Shown here piece after piece: positions 11,501 through 21,623 of a DNA stretch of 64,000 bases; the first letter of the stretch is position 1; each line of letters starts with the position of its first letter. A program made the position numbers and the translations under genes. The notes under the pieces were generated by a model. That model had not been told where the DNA came from and did no database searches. It saw only the letters and a list, made by a program, of their open reading frames with translations. The DNA is taken from the NCBI GenBank assembly GCA_050084515.1, contig CM114272.1, forward strand, positions 15,748,001 to 15,812,000, in the 5' to 3' direction. This stretch comes from Blasia pusilla. Lineage: Eukaryota; Marchantiophyta; Marchantiopsida; Blasiales.

Positions 11501-12398
11501 ATCTGCCGAGGTAGGCATCCGCCAGGAAGCCCCAAAAAAGAGGTAGAAGGAAAGTTGTCCCGAAAAAGTTGGTGACAGTATTTGAAGCTTTCGAAACTGC
11601 CAAGTGTAAGTGACTCGTCAGGTAATTCACTAAGTTCAAACCTATGCTGACAGTTGCTACCGTATCGCCAACGTTTAGCACTGCACGTTTACGAACACAA
11701 GTAATTAGCCATGAAACAAAGCACTCAAAACCTCCAAAAGTTGTAGCTTAGTTCTGCATCATAACCAATACGTCCCGCAACAACTCTTGCAAGACTTCAA
11801 GAAAAATCTGGATAGCATTTGAAGTCTAATAGACCCACAAAACTTGAATGCATGGGCTTGTTAAGTTCTCTAATAAGGAGGCTCTTAAACCTTCAGTATT
11901 TCGACACAAGTTATCCAATTGTTTGCCTTCAAACTTATAGATACACTTTGATCTGATAGGTTCCAGAGCTGGATAGAAAACCAGGATGTGAGCAAAAATC
12001 TCACAAGATCAAAATATAAGACTAATATCTAGACAATCAAGTCCTGAACCATTTGATGAGATAAAACCCCACATGCAATCGATAATTTACCGAACATGCT
12101 CAAGCTCCACTGTTAGAAAAAATCTCAGCTTATACTTGACACTCAGGAAAAAACATTGAAACAACCCCAAGCTAGAGTACTGGGGGGAATCAAAAAAGCA
12201 ATTCAGATGAGACCAGTAAATACTACCGTTGATACGCCAAGCAGCTTTCCAGGTTCCTGTCTTATTCCTATCAGCAGGTCTGCCTCGCCAGTCCACCATT
12301 AATTCTAACGACTCCATATTTTGAATCTCCCTTTTCTGAATAGTTTTTGTCACGACTTCCTCGACGATTTCTTCCCCATGTATTTGCGACGCCTGCAT
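8505..12398 (-). CDS. NRT1/PTR FAMILY (NPF) transporter, four exons
   Basis: This is a membrane transporter of the proton-coupled oligopeptide/nitrate transporter superfamily; NPF members carry nitrate, peptides, hormones or specialised metabolites, and the substrate cannot be read from sequence. Exons on the minus strand are 12398-12227, 11680-11463, 11156-10594 and 9438-8505. All introns are GT-AG and the joined length is 1887 nt, 628 aa plus stop. Visible family motifs are DWRGRPADRNKTGTWKAAW in exon 1, NLVNYLTSHL and FLADAYLGRFWTI in exon 2, ADQFDD and FFMWFF in exon 3, and KFLDKAAV across the exon 3/4 junction. Exon 4 supplies the C-terminal transmembrane half. The start is ATG at 12398; a later ATG before the DWRGRP motif is possible. 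The first-helix ExxE(R/K) proton-coupling motif is replaced by NVGDT, so transport may not be proton coupled. No internal stop is seen. Confidence 0.9.
9439..10593 (-). other. Third NPF intron with degenerate repeats
   Basis: The donor is AAA then GTAAGAG at 10593 and the acceptor is CCTCAG ending at 9439. The 1155-bp intron holds loosely repeated words such as AATTGTCAAATGTGGATTG near 9797 and AATTGTCAAATATGGATGG near 10120. Parts of 9720-10320 therefore look like old repeat copies. No coding sequence is seen in it. Confidence 0.6.
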
Positions 12399-13086
12399 CA
12401 CAAGTTAAACACGCCGCGTACACATTTGTTCAGCAAATTTGACGCCAGAACGACCTGATGAACATAAATATCTCCGATCAAGAGGTGCCGCCCACCCTTC
12501 ATAGGTGATCTCTACAGCGAGTTCGAATTCTATCGCGAGGAGAGTTCTAACTAAGGCCTGTATGAGCATCTCTAAATTTGCAACCGTCTCACCTTGCTTA
12601 CTACGGGTTACAACGAGGGAACCTGATATTCTGAAAGGCTCATGGAACCTAATCCTTGCTCAACTGCCGCATTTCACGGTCAAATTTCAGTTTCCCAAGT
12701 CTTGCGCTTTTGCAACAACTAAAGAAATTAAAGTTCACACACGTTAGGCACATGAGCGACATTTCTGTCATGGGTCAACCAAGAGAGAGGACATCATCGC
12801 GCTTATGCATGCAATGCAATTCGAAATTGAATACAAGGACCCTAATTATTACGGTCTTTCTCGGAGACTGGTCTACAACGCTCAGTCGAAGTGCATGGAG
12901 ATTGTAGATTACAGTACAGGTCCAAGTAAAAGCTCGAGTATAGCGGTGCAGAGTCTGGTCGCACGAAGGGGCTGATCATAAGAAACCCCTTCAGAAAAAA
13001 AATTTAAATAACAGATCTACCCTTTGTTACCGATATTTAAAAGCATACTCTCCAGGTTCTCATCGGGTGGTGTATCCACCCTGGAA
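12399..13086. other. Upstream region of the NPF gene, no gene seen
   Basis: This would hold the 5' untranslated region and promoter of the minus-strand transporter. I could not assign a TATA box or conserved element. Short open frames at 12505-12907 show no family resemblance. Confidence 0.4.
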
Positions 13087-13345
13087 CTCACCGTCCATGA
13101 GAGACTGCTAAACGTAAGATCACGGGTGAGTCAGATGAAACTAATTAATGAGTCGACCTTACCATTACATCTCAGGTCAGTAATAACAGCTCGATAACTG
13201 AAGTGCCTTCCACCCAAGCAAGCTCACGTCCATGAGAGACTCCTAAACGTAAGATCGCGCGTGAGATTACATGAAACTGATAAATGAGTTGACCTTACCA
13301 TTGCTTCTCAGGTCAGTAAACAGCTCGATAGCTGAATTTCCTTCC
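13087..13345. repeat. Tandem duplication of about 135 bp
   Basis: Two adjacent copies (about 13087-13215 and 13225-13345) share CCATGAGAGACT, CTAAACGTAAGATC, TGAGT(C/T)GACCTTACCATT and CTCAGGTCAGTAA in the same order. They differ by scattered substitutions. No coding function is evident. Confidence 0.8.
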
Positions 13346-13744
13346 TCGACTCTTGAATGTCTACTGTTCAGTGTCCATTCCAGCACGGCCGCCCCCTCTC
13401 CTCGTCAGTCTACCTACATCAGCGACCCCACATTCAAGCTCGACCGAGAACTATCCAATTCTGGATTGCCCTGATCACCAGCCTTTTGGAGACAGTAGTA
13501 CTCTCAAATGGATCCTAATGTTGGACGCACCCCCGATGCTACTGATCAAAATGGCAGGCTTCCATCAAAGGGATTTCCGCAGAGAGATCTGATCATCCAA
13601 ATACACCAGACCATATATGAAACGTGCAGTACTACAATGTTGTCCTGAAACGAACCCACATCTGGAACGTTTCGTGGGAAGAACTGAAGTTCAATGAACA
13701 TGTAACTGCTACGCCCAGGGAGACAGTTCGCCCATAAATGTGCC

Positions 13745-14850
13745 GGGGCAAGAGGAAATCCACACCAATCGGGGAGATCCGGGGTTACGAGTAAAGTTAG
13801 CTGGTAAAATTCGAGAATTACCGACTGATTTTAAAACTGCCTACGAAAAACCGGTTGGATTCGAGCATGTCCTTTGTATTTAGTATCTGAACACTATTTC
13901 CGACTGGACATTCCTGGCAATGTACCGGGTGAAAAAACTCCCCGAACCCTGATCCACACTAGCGATTGACTCGTTCTTTTTTTTTGCCGACGATATTTAA
14001 GGCTTTTGACAAGTGGGTACGGTATTCGATCCGATCCGAGCTTCCATAAGTGTGTGCGGAGAGAAGAGTTGACCGTCTCTGACACCCGTGACATGACTTC
14101 GGGCCAAGTTCTGGGTCCGTGGAGACGCTACGTCATTGCAGTAATTAATACCTCCTATATATACATGGAGTATCAATCTACCTCTCAAGAATTGTAGTCA
14201 AGCAGCTGTCAGCTCATTAAGTGGTGATGGATGAGGGATCCCGTCGTCTCGGGAGTCGGGATGTGTCCCAAGTTCGATATTCCGGAGTCCGGACCGATGA
14301 ACGGGGAGATATGGGGTTGTGAGTAATCTTGGCCACTGAATACTGGTCGGCTGAATTTCGGAAATCCGTGAAAAAGCAGTAGTTCTCGGTTGACTTTCCG
14401 GCACAAATGGGAGGTATTTTGGAATATGGCTTGCACGTGTTCAAGTTGCCTGGTATTGTAATAAATGCCAAATCGTGACTTTTTATGGGCTTTCTTTTTT
14501 GGTATTAAGTTTCAATAAATGCCAAACCTCGGCGTTCTATGGACTTCCGTTTCCGGGACTCAATCGGACCAATGTCCGGGGAGAACCGGGGTTACGTGTT
14601 GAGCTGGCCGGTAGAAGTTGAGAATTTCCGATTGAGGTTGTCACTTATCGGCCAAATACGGAGGGTTCAAGGAGGGTGTCCTTTGTATTCGTATCTGTTT
14701 AGCCGGCGGGAATGATGAAAACTTCAATAATTTCGGCTCGGTTTTGTAGAGACCGGAAATGTACCGGTTGTCACGAAAAACTCCCCGGACCCTGAACCGT
14801 ACCAAAATTTCCGATCGACGGAAAGTGGTCGGAGACATTAGTGGTTGTCG
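13745..14850. repeat. Three diverged copies of a GC-richer dispersed repeat
   Basis: Related segments lie at about 13745-13970, 14270-14400 and 14560-14840. Shared words are CGGGGAGA(T/A)CCGGGGTTACG, GGTGTCCTTTGTATT or CATGTCCTTTGTATT, and AAACTCCCCG(A/G)ACCCTGA. Divergence is high. The type of element is not recognisable. Confidence 0.6.
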
Positions 14851-14880
14851 GAAAATCGAGTACATAGTGTTGGGGGTCGG

Positions 14881-14916
14881 GCTGGTGTCTGGACAGTCAA
14901 ATGTCCAGACACCAGC
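14881..14916. repeat. Perfect 15-bp inverted repeat (hairpin)
   Basis: GCTGGTGTCTGGACA at 14881-14895 and its exact reverse complement at 14902-14916 are separated by a 6-base loop. No T-tract follows it and no gene ends here. Confidence 0.85.
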
Positions 14917-15901
14917 TTGCTTGGACGGTCCAATCTGCAGGTACTTACTTGGACGGTTAGATATGCACGGAGATCCATCTGGTCAGTTGATTCAGGGTGA
15001 GGCGGCGCTTTAGGGTACCTTCCAAGTTAGGTTCGTATTCCTGCACGATCTCCAAAGGCGTCTTGGAGGGAGCCCTTGGGTGGGGTGGAGATCCCACCGC
15101 ACTCCTCACTCTTTCAAACTCCGTTGCGCCCATCCTCACTTAAGGCTTTTGTGTTTTCATCTTCGTTCTCTCAATCCTTGCTCGACGTGTTGAGTCTAAA
15201 TACCGTGGGTTTGTGGGACTCTCTGAATCCTTGCTCGACCTATTGAGTCTGAATGCCATGGGCCCATGGGACCATGACCCTTAAGTCTAGACTTAAGGGA
15301 AGTCGGAAGCAAAACGAAGAAGACGAGTTGTAGTCTCTTGCATTGAGCCTTTTGTCTTGCATTGTGTGGCTTTTCTGTTGCAGTCACTGGTGTCCCTGTG
15401 TCCTTGTCCCTATCGCACCCGGTCACCTTGTCCTTGTATCTACATAGAATGTCTGTTTGAGACTTGAGTCGCTTTTGTGATGCGCAATCATACAGTGTGC
15501 CCTCCCAGGTTGTAAGGTTTCTCGAGTCCTCATGCCTACGTTATCATTGCGGTATGCCTTTCAAAGTGCACTCACTCGTCCCCTCCTTACGATTATGCAG
15601 TTGCTGCCTTCCTCATGGTCATGCCCTCCCGTGTGCCGCGTCTCGATTGCGCTCATTTGTCTCTCCCATTGGATTGTGTAGTTAATCACTTTGCTTTTGA
15701 TTGCTCATAATCGCAAGATTGTTGCCACATCACCCATGTATGCCAATTAGATTAGAAGCACCCCTAGTTTGAACCCCTAGGACTTATGGTCTTGCAACTC
15801 TGGAGGCTTTAGTGTACTGTCACGTCTTTTAGGATAGATCGGTGGGATCTAATAGAGCGCCTTCATGAGTAGTGGAGGACACTGATGAGAGGTCGGGTGA
15901 C
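14917..15901. other. Intergenic, no gene seen
   Basis: Short direct repeats of the type CCTTGCTCGAC..TTGAGTCT occur at about 15176-15255. No coding signal stands out. Confidence 0.4.
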
Positions 15902-16692
15902 TGTTGAGGCCCTTGGAAACCTGAGATAGCAGGTTTCCCCTTCGTTTCGGCTCATTTGGAACCATATTGAGGAACTTACTATTTTAGGTAAGTACCATTT
16001 TGAGTATATGATCGACTTACTATTTTTGGTAAGTGGCCCTTGACCTCCTACATCAGGTCAAGAGCCAAGGAGGTGACTTGGGAGAATAGGTTACCATGGA
16101 GAGAGCTTGGGAGAGGAGAGGGGTATACCTCAAGGAGAGAGAGCTTGAGAGCTCATTCTCTCTTTGTTGAACCTCTTGGCATGAGGCGGCGGAACTATGG
16201 TACCTTGCCTTGTGAGTGTAACACAAGCCTCTCATTAGGAGAGTGGGTTTGGTTTGACATGAGAGAGAGTACACACCTTTGAGAGCTATGGTGTGAGATG
16301 GTGGAGAGAGAGATTGGATCTTACTTTACAAAGAGAGAATGGGAGAATGAGAGAGCTTCATGGGGGAGCTCGCTGGTCACTCGCTGTTTTTGCAAGTTGG
16401 GGACCGTGTTCCCCATTCAGCGGCTCATGGGAGTGCTCACCGGAGCAAGGGCTGCTTTCATTACTCTTTGCATTTGCCGATTTTTCGTGTGGAAGAGTGG
16501 CGCGCGGAAGCGCTGCCCAATTTCTGATAGGGATTGAGTATGGGGCCGGGTTGCCCCATGCTGGTGCTCTCGGGAGCACCATGTAGCTTGCTGATTTGTA
16601 TTTTTACAGATGTTACATTTTCGTTGGGAGAAATCAGCGCGGGAGCGCTGCCGAATTTTGTGTAGGAGAAAGAGACATTGGGCTTTACAACA
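15902..16692 (+). repeat. Candidate 5' LTR of the gypsy element
   Basis: The block starts TGTTGAGGCC and ends CTTTACAACA, so its ends form a 5-bp inverted repeat. It lies upstream of the gag leader. The part from 15966 to about 16270 has a diverged relative at 48441-48690, which shows it is a repeat. Against the call: no TGG-type primer-binding site follows 16692, and the sequence after the 3' purine tract does not match it well. A weak resemblance exists between 16195-16260 and 26780-26850. Confidence 0.4.
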
Positions 16693-17910
16693 GTCCCCGT
16701 CAGTTTTTACTGAAATGTCCGATTCTAATTATTTTTTTATGGTAGCGTAGATCGTGAAGCTGTGCACGCTGTGCAACAAACAATGCACAATTTGGAGTTG
16801 CGAGTAAAAAGTTATGGGCAATCTTGTAAAGCTGCCATTGCTAGGTGATTTTTAGGGTTGAATCGTGCAAACCCTAAATCAGCCGCCACACCGGCGGCGG
16901 CCGTCGCCATCATAGTCACCGTCAACGGTCAACCGTCAACCATCACCGTCGACGGTCAACCGTCACCGTCATCGGTCGACCGTCACCATCAGCGGTCAAC
17001 CGTCACTGTCAAGGGTCCACCGTCCATTGTCCACCCTTTGGTTGCCATTGCCGCCATTACGGAGTGGAGGGTCTTCCATGACGTTCGTTGATTCCTTGAC
17101 TTGCGTCGCCACCACGTACTTTGTTTTGCCCGCCACCGTCATCGCAGTTTCTTCATCAATCAGTGAAGGCAGATGACCTCCGGTTATGGTGTTTGAGTTT
17201 TGATTTCATGCTGCTATGTTGTGATTGGTAGCCGCTCCACGACGATCGAGTATCGTGCCGTGACACCCGTAGCCGCAACGCGCCGCCGATTGCCGCGCCG
17301 TGCCGCTCGTGGCCGCACCGCACCATCTCGATCGCGGATCCGCACCGTCATTGTGGAGCAGAGTGTGAGATTATTATTGATTGAGGAGGGTATGCCTCCG
17401 AGTGCCGCATCCCACCATCGAGGGCCGTGCCGTTCGTAGCCGTTCGTCGCCGCAACGCCGCACCGTTCGGCATTGGGACCGCACTTTGTCTATCGAGGAG
17501 TTTTGAGCAAGATCGATGACGGGAGGAGTATGACTTGCTGATTGGAGGAGTTGTCTCCACGATCGAGTTGGGGTTAGATTTGCGATTCTTTGAGGAGCGA
17601 CATCGACATGTGTTCAGGTTACCCATTCTGGTCCTTTACCCTGCACGTGTGAGGGATTTTGGGATTTATTTGGGGATATTGGGTGTGTGGATGCTGAGAG
17701 CATCATTTATGTATGTGGTTTAGGGGACATAGACCTATGTGGGATGTCCGGAGTTGAGGGTAGGTTGTCGATGAGATGATAGCCTGGTCGATTTGCCGCA
17801 CCACGCCGCGTATTGCCGCACTTTACATGTCTCGGGGAGAGAGAGTGTAGATCGAGTGCCGCATGTTTGGGATGAGTGATTGAGGGATTCCTCATGAGGT
17901 TCAGAGTGAT
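16693..17910 (+). other. Gypsy leader with GTCAACC minisatellite
   Basis: No gene is evident between the candidate LTR and gag. At about 16913-17035 the sequence is built from short units such as GGTCAACCGTCA, GGTCGACCGTCACC and GGTCCACCGTCC. At 17250-17460 it is rich in GCCGC words. This is probably untranslated leader of the element. Confidence 0.5.
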
Positions 17911-18857
17911 CGGGTGAGAGGGGCACGAGGGTCATCACGGAGTCTGTTCGGGACTTTGAGAGGCGAGGTGGTGAACCCGAGAGTAGCTCTAGAGGTTTTA
18001 CGCGGAGTGGCGCGAGGTTTCGAGGATCTCCACATGAGGGACCACCTCGACCTCCTTCTGTGTCATCGTCAGACGAGGGGGAGGGTGTAGAGGAGTTTGT
18101 GAGCACATCGCCACTCATTGTGAGTGGTCCTACCAGTTGGGCGTACGAGATGGACGACCGGGGTAGAGGACCGTGTAGGTTTTCAGGTGCAGTAGGCACG
18201 ATTGAATTGCACGATTTTATAGCAGAGTTTAGGAGTTGGTGCGACTCCCAGCGGGCCAGGAACTCTAGAGAGTTCAACCCGTTTACAGCATGGAACGGTA
18301 TGTTCCAGCATTTAGAGGGGGCGCCCATGGACGATTACCATGAGTTCTCTCATAGATATGCTTGTGAGATCGAGGCGTGGAGGCTCTACTATGACCCACA
18401 TTATGTGTCATGGACGGAGCCGTTCCCAGATGAGGAGGAGGAGGAGTCAGGAGAGGCTACTGCCTCTTCCACTAGTGACGTTTTAGGAGGGGTCACTCGC
18501 ATGGGAGCAGTTGCACCGTCTAGTCGGGTTCGTCCCAGGTTCAACCCTGTGGTTGAGTTCTTTGCTGAGTTGAGGGCGAGCTACGAGGGGGTACGGACGG
18601 AGAAGTTGCGGAGCATCCACGACTTCCGAGGCGCTCGGGTGAGAGTTTGCCGAGGCTTACACTCGCTGCGCCGGTTGATCAACGTCACTCGGGGTGACAG
18701 AGGCTCAGCTATCCGGTCATGGTATGCGATCTTTCGACCGGACCCTGCGGACACGCAAAAGTGCGGGAGGGGGTGCTTTTATGAACATCTCCCCACGTTG
18801 AGAGATGTTTTAGGACCGCCGAGAACATTGAGCGCAACATGGCGGAGGAGAGCGTAG
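17911..18857 (+). pseudogene. Gypsy gag (capsid) region
   Basis: Gag forms the virus-like particle in which reverse transcription occurs. The frame is open from just after a TGA at 17905 to a TAG ending at 18857. The first ~70 residues are Arg, Gly, Ser and Pro rich. From about 18150 the sequence reads as a plant gypsy gag domain, with a Trp-rich helical section (RSWCDSQRARNSREFNPFTAW and FSHRYACEIEAWRLYYDPHY). A clear ATG start was not found. The downstream nucleocapsid part is in another frame, so a frameshift lies near 18840. Confidence 0.65.
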
Positions 18858-19195
18858 CCACCATGGGTTCTGGCGAGAGCGATCCACGATTGTCGCACCA
18901 CCTGTGCAAAGAACGTGGACTCGAGATAGGTCGATCGTGGGCAAAGACGAGCTGGGGAGGAGGATACCGAGAGGCCGTGCCACAGAGACCTGGGCCTTCA
19001 TATGCGGCTCAGCAGCAGCCGCCTACTATTACTTGTTGGTCATGTGGTGGAGCCCATCATCAACGCGATTGCACTCGTCGGGGTCATGGACGTGTGCCTC
19101 AAAGATGGAGGAGGAGATGGTGCCGCACCAGGAGGTTATCGATGTGACTATTGTCGAGGTATGGTCATACACGCGCCAGGTGTTTTAGTTTACAT
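18839..19195 (+). pseudogene. Gypsy nucleocapsid: two CCHC zinc knuckles, frameshifted
   Basis: Zinc knuckles bind the element's RNA for packaging. The first is CWSCGGAHHQRDC (about 19035-19073), the C-X2-C-X3-H-X4-C variant. The second starts CDYCRG near 19141 and continues, one base out of frame, as YGHTRARC. Together those pieces give a regular C-X2-C-X4-H-X4-C pattern, so a one-base indel has split the second knuckle near 19160. Confidence 0.65.
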
Positions 19196-19416
19196 CCTGA
19201 GTTACGTCTGGACCGAGGGCCAGAGAGGGCACCAGAGCGAGTAGCCGGTCCGGGTGGGCCTAGAGATCGTGCTCCAGATGGTCTCGTTGGGGGACGAGGA
19301 GCTGGAGTTGCCCATGGAGGAGGTAGAGTACCACCACCTAGACGCGCCGAGGGAGATGCGGACGTGAGGCTGGGATGGCTGCTCAGATACAATAGCTACA
19401 GGAGCAGATTGCCGCT

Positions 19417-20004
19417 ATGGCATTGAGGTTACCCGATGCCGGATCCGTGGCATCGACATCATATGGAGCAGCCCGAGATCTGGAGGATCCTGGATGGATG
19501 TGCGGGGTTGCCCAGATGGAGGCCGCCGCAGTTGTGACGCATGGAACAGCCGTAGAGTTGGATCCACAACGAGGGGAAACCAGTAGACAGACTAGGCTTC
19601 CTCAATCTTTCACGTTGTCCGAAGCGATGAGGACCCCATCGATGGGTCCTCAGCAAAGTTCCTGGAGAGTTGGTAATGTTTTTGGTGTGCAAGCACGGAG
19701 GGCGATGGGAGAAGCGAGTGCGATGACTCCTATTGTTGATGCTCAGGAGGGGCATGTGTCGAGCACGTTGTTGGGGGCGGCCACCGTTGTGTACCGCACT
19801 CCTTTATTTTCAGCTTCCGATGTTGTGACGTTGGGAGGTACGCCCGCCGAGGCTTTTTGGCTGGCCGCTTCACCATGTGAGCGCGGAGTTGGAGTTCCTG
19901 CATCACGTTCAGAGGTGATTGTAGAGGAGGTGGGCCGTCCACGTCAGATTCATGGCAGGCTGCGGCTGCTAGGATGGCGGAGATGCCCGCTAGACCCGCG
20001 ATAG
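19417..20004 (+). pseudogene. Gypsy linker between gag and protease
   Basis: A 195-codon open frame joins the nucleocapsid to the protease. It has no recognisable fold. Its start (ALRLPDAGSV) follows QIAAM-type sequence, and its end overlaps the frame of the protease lead-in (EMPARPAIERA). I treat it as part of the polyprotein, not an independent gene. Confidence 0.45.
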
Positions 20005-20520
20005 AGCGTGCCATAGCTTCAACTGGTGTTGTGTTGCTGGATAACCGAGGAGAGGTCTTCCAGTTGGTGAGTCCTGGAGGTAGAGCTTTTAGTCCGGCAG
20101 CGTCTTGTTGGATTCAGAGCGCAACCCTTGATGTTGGGGAGAGCGTCATTGAGAGGATTGGGCTTGCGAGCCGATGTGGAGTGTTGTCCATTTCGGATAC
20201 AAACATCCTTGGGTGGAGCGAGTACCACACAAGTATATCACCCGACAGGAGGTCGTGGTGAGGATTCGCCGGGACATCCTGAGATGAGTGAGTCGTAGTG
20301 CGCGCCAAGGCGATAGTGATTGATCTTTGAGTCCTACGACGTCTTGGTTGGTGGAGCGATGTTATACCCGATGGGGTTTTCCTCGGATTACTTGGGAGGA
20401 GTCGGGCCCTAGAGACCAGGATGGCGGTCGGTGATGGGCGCCTTAGCTCATTACCCGTTCGATTCACAGTCTTTGTGATCGAGCAACGGCGAGAGAGATG
20501 GCGACCTTAGCAAAGATTTA
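19974..20520 (+). pseudogene. Gypsy aspartic protease, frameshifted in the active-site motif
   Basis: The lead-in reads VVLLDNRGEVFQLVSPGG. It is followed by a segment equivalent to VLFDSGAQPLMLGKAA in the related copy at 63510-63565. Here the DNA reads gattcagagcgcaaccc, one G short of the related copy, so the D-S-G-A catalytic loop is broken near 20118. The flap-side region near 20340 (DVLVGGAMLYP) also matches the copy near 63750. The protease would mature the Gag-Pol polyprotein by cleavage. Methyltransferase A begins directly after it. Confidence 0.7.
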
Positions 20521-20546
20521 GTAGTGCCATCACTTGGCCTAGTGAT

Positions 20547-21623
20547 TTGATTGAGGGACATGTCCATGCAGAGGATACTCCCGTTCCTGACATTTCTATG
20601 GAGAGGAGTGTTATGGTAGCTGCATCATTTCGTGGAGGAGAGGTATCACTGTGGGGCTCGACTGAGGAGCTTCAACGATTGGCAGATGCGCACGTGCAGA
20701 CCGCGTGGAGCGAGGCGTTTGCACCAGAGCGTGACGGGTCTGAGGAACCCGAGGTAGCGGGGAGTGCTATGATGAAACCCTTGGATACTACACCCATTGT
20801 GTGGTGTACCCCGGAGGAGGGTATTCGAGTGTTAGATCTCTTTGGAGGGATTAGCACCGGGTTAGCTGCTGTTTTGCAGGCAGGAGTGCGAGTACAACAG
20901 TACTTGTATGTGGAGAGTGATGATGTTGCGAGGCACGTCTCTCTACGACATGTGGCACAATTACGCCTACGTTTTCCCGACTTATTGTCTGCGTCCGCAG
21001 TACAGGGGTACCAGAGTTACCTACCGAGGGATATTTTGTTGTTGGGGGCGCAGGACTTAGAGCAGGTAGGGACCATTGATTTGGTCATTGCCGGTTGGCC
21101 ATGTCAGGGCCAATCGAGTGCTGGACGAGGCAGCGGGTTGGCTGACACTCGGTCCAGAATGTTTTGGGAGATGTTGAGGGTCTTACGGCACTTGCAGGAG
21201 CACCAGTCTCGTTCTCCAGCCTACATTCTGGAGAATGTGCCAATCTTAGGAGACTCCAAGTCACGGGTCGTGACGAGTGCTCATCAGGTGCGTGCCTGGA
21301 TCGGCCCAGCAGTGTTCTTGGATGCGGCGAGTGTAGGTTCTAGAGCCCATCGCTCGCGTCTATGGTGGACCAACTTGGTGCCCCATGCGGTGTTATGGAG
21401 GGCATATGCGAGAGTGGAGCGCCCCTCCCCTTTGTTAGTGGATTCCATTCTGGATCTAGGTCGTCGATCACAGGCAGTGAGGCACGATGATCGACCACCG
21501 CTGACTGTGGTCAACAGGGTAGGCAGGCCGCGGGCAGCCTTGCCCACGTTTGTGAGTTTTCCCGCTTCCTATGCATACAAGGAGGCCGGTCCTGGCTTGG
21601 TTTGGCTTCCCCAACGGTGTTAG
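20547..21623 (+). pseudogene. DNMT3-like C5-cytosine methyltransferase domain A, C-terminally truncated
   Basis: C5 methyltransferases transfer a methyl group from S-adenosylmethionine to cytosine. Counting from 20547, motif I is VLDLFGGISTGL (residues 95-106, cofactor site), motif IV is GWPCQGQ (183-189) with the catalytic Cys186 at 21102-21104, motif VI is ENV (229-231), and motif VIII is AHRSRLWW (267-274). Linear I-to-VIII order and the local wording (DLFGGI, RMFWEMLRVL, AHRSRLWW) resemble DNMT3 more than plant DRM, which is circularly permuted. The N-terminal ~90 residues are a linker also found before domain B. The frame is open over all these motifs, but it ends after the GPGLVW segment and lacks motif X. 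The sequence then jumps to the linker of domain B. Confidence 0.85.
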
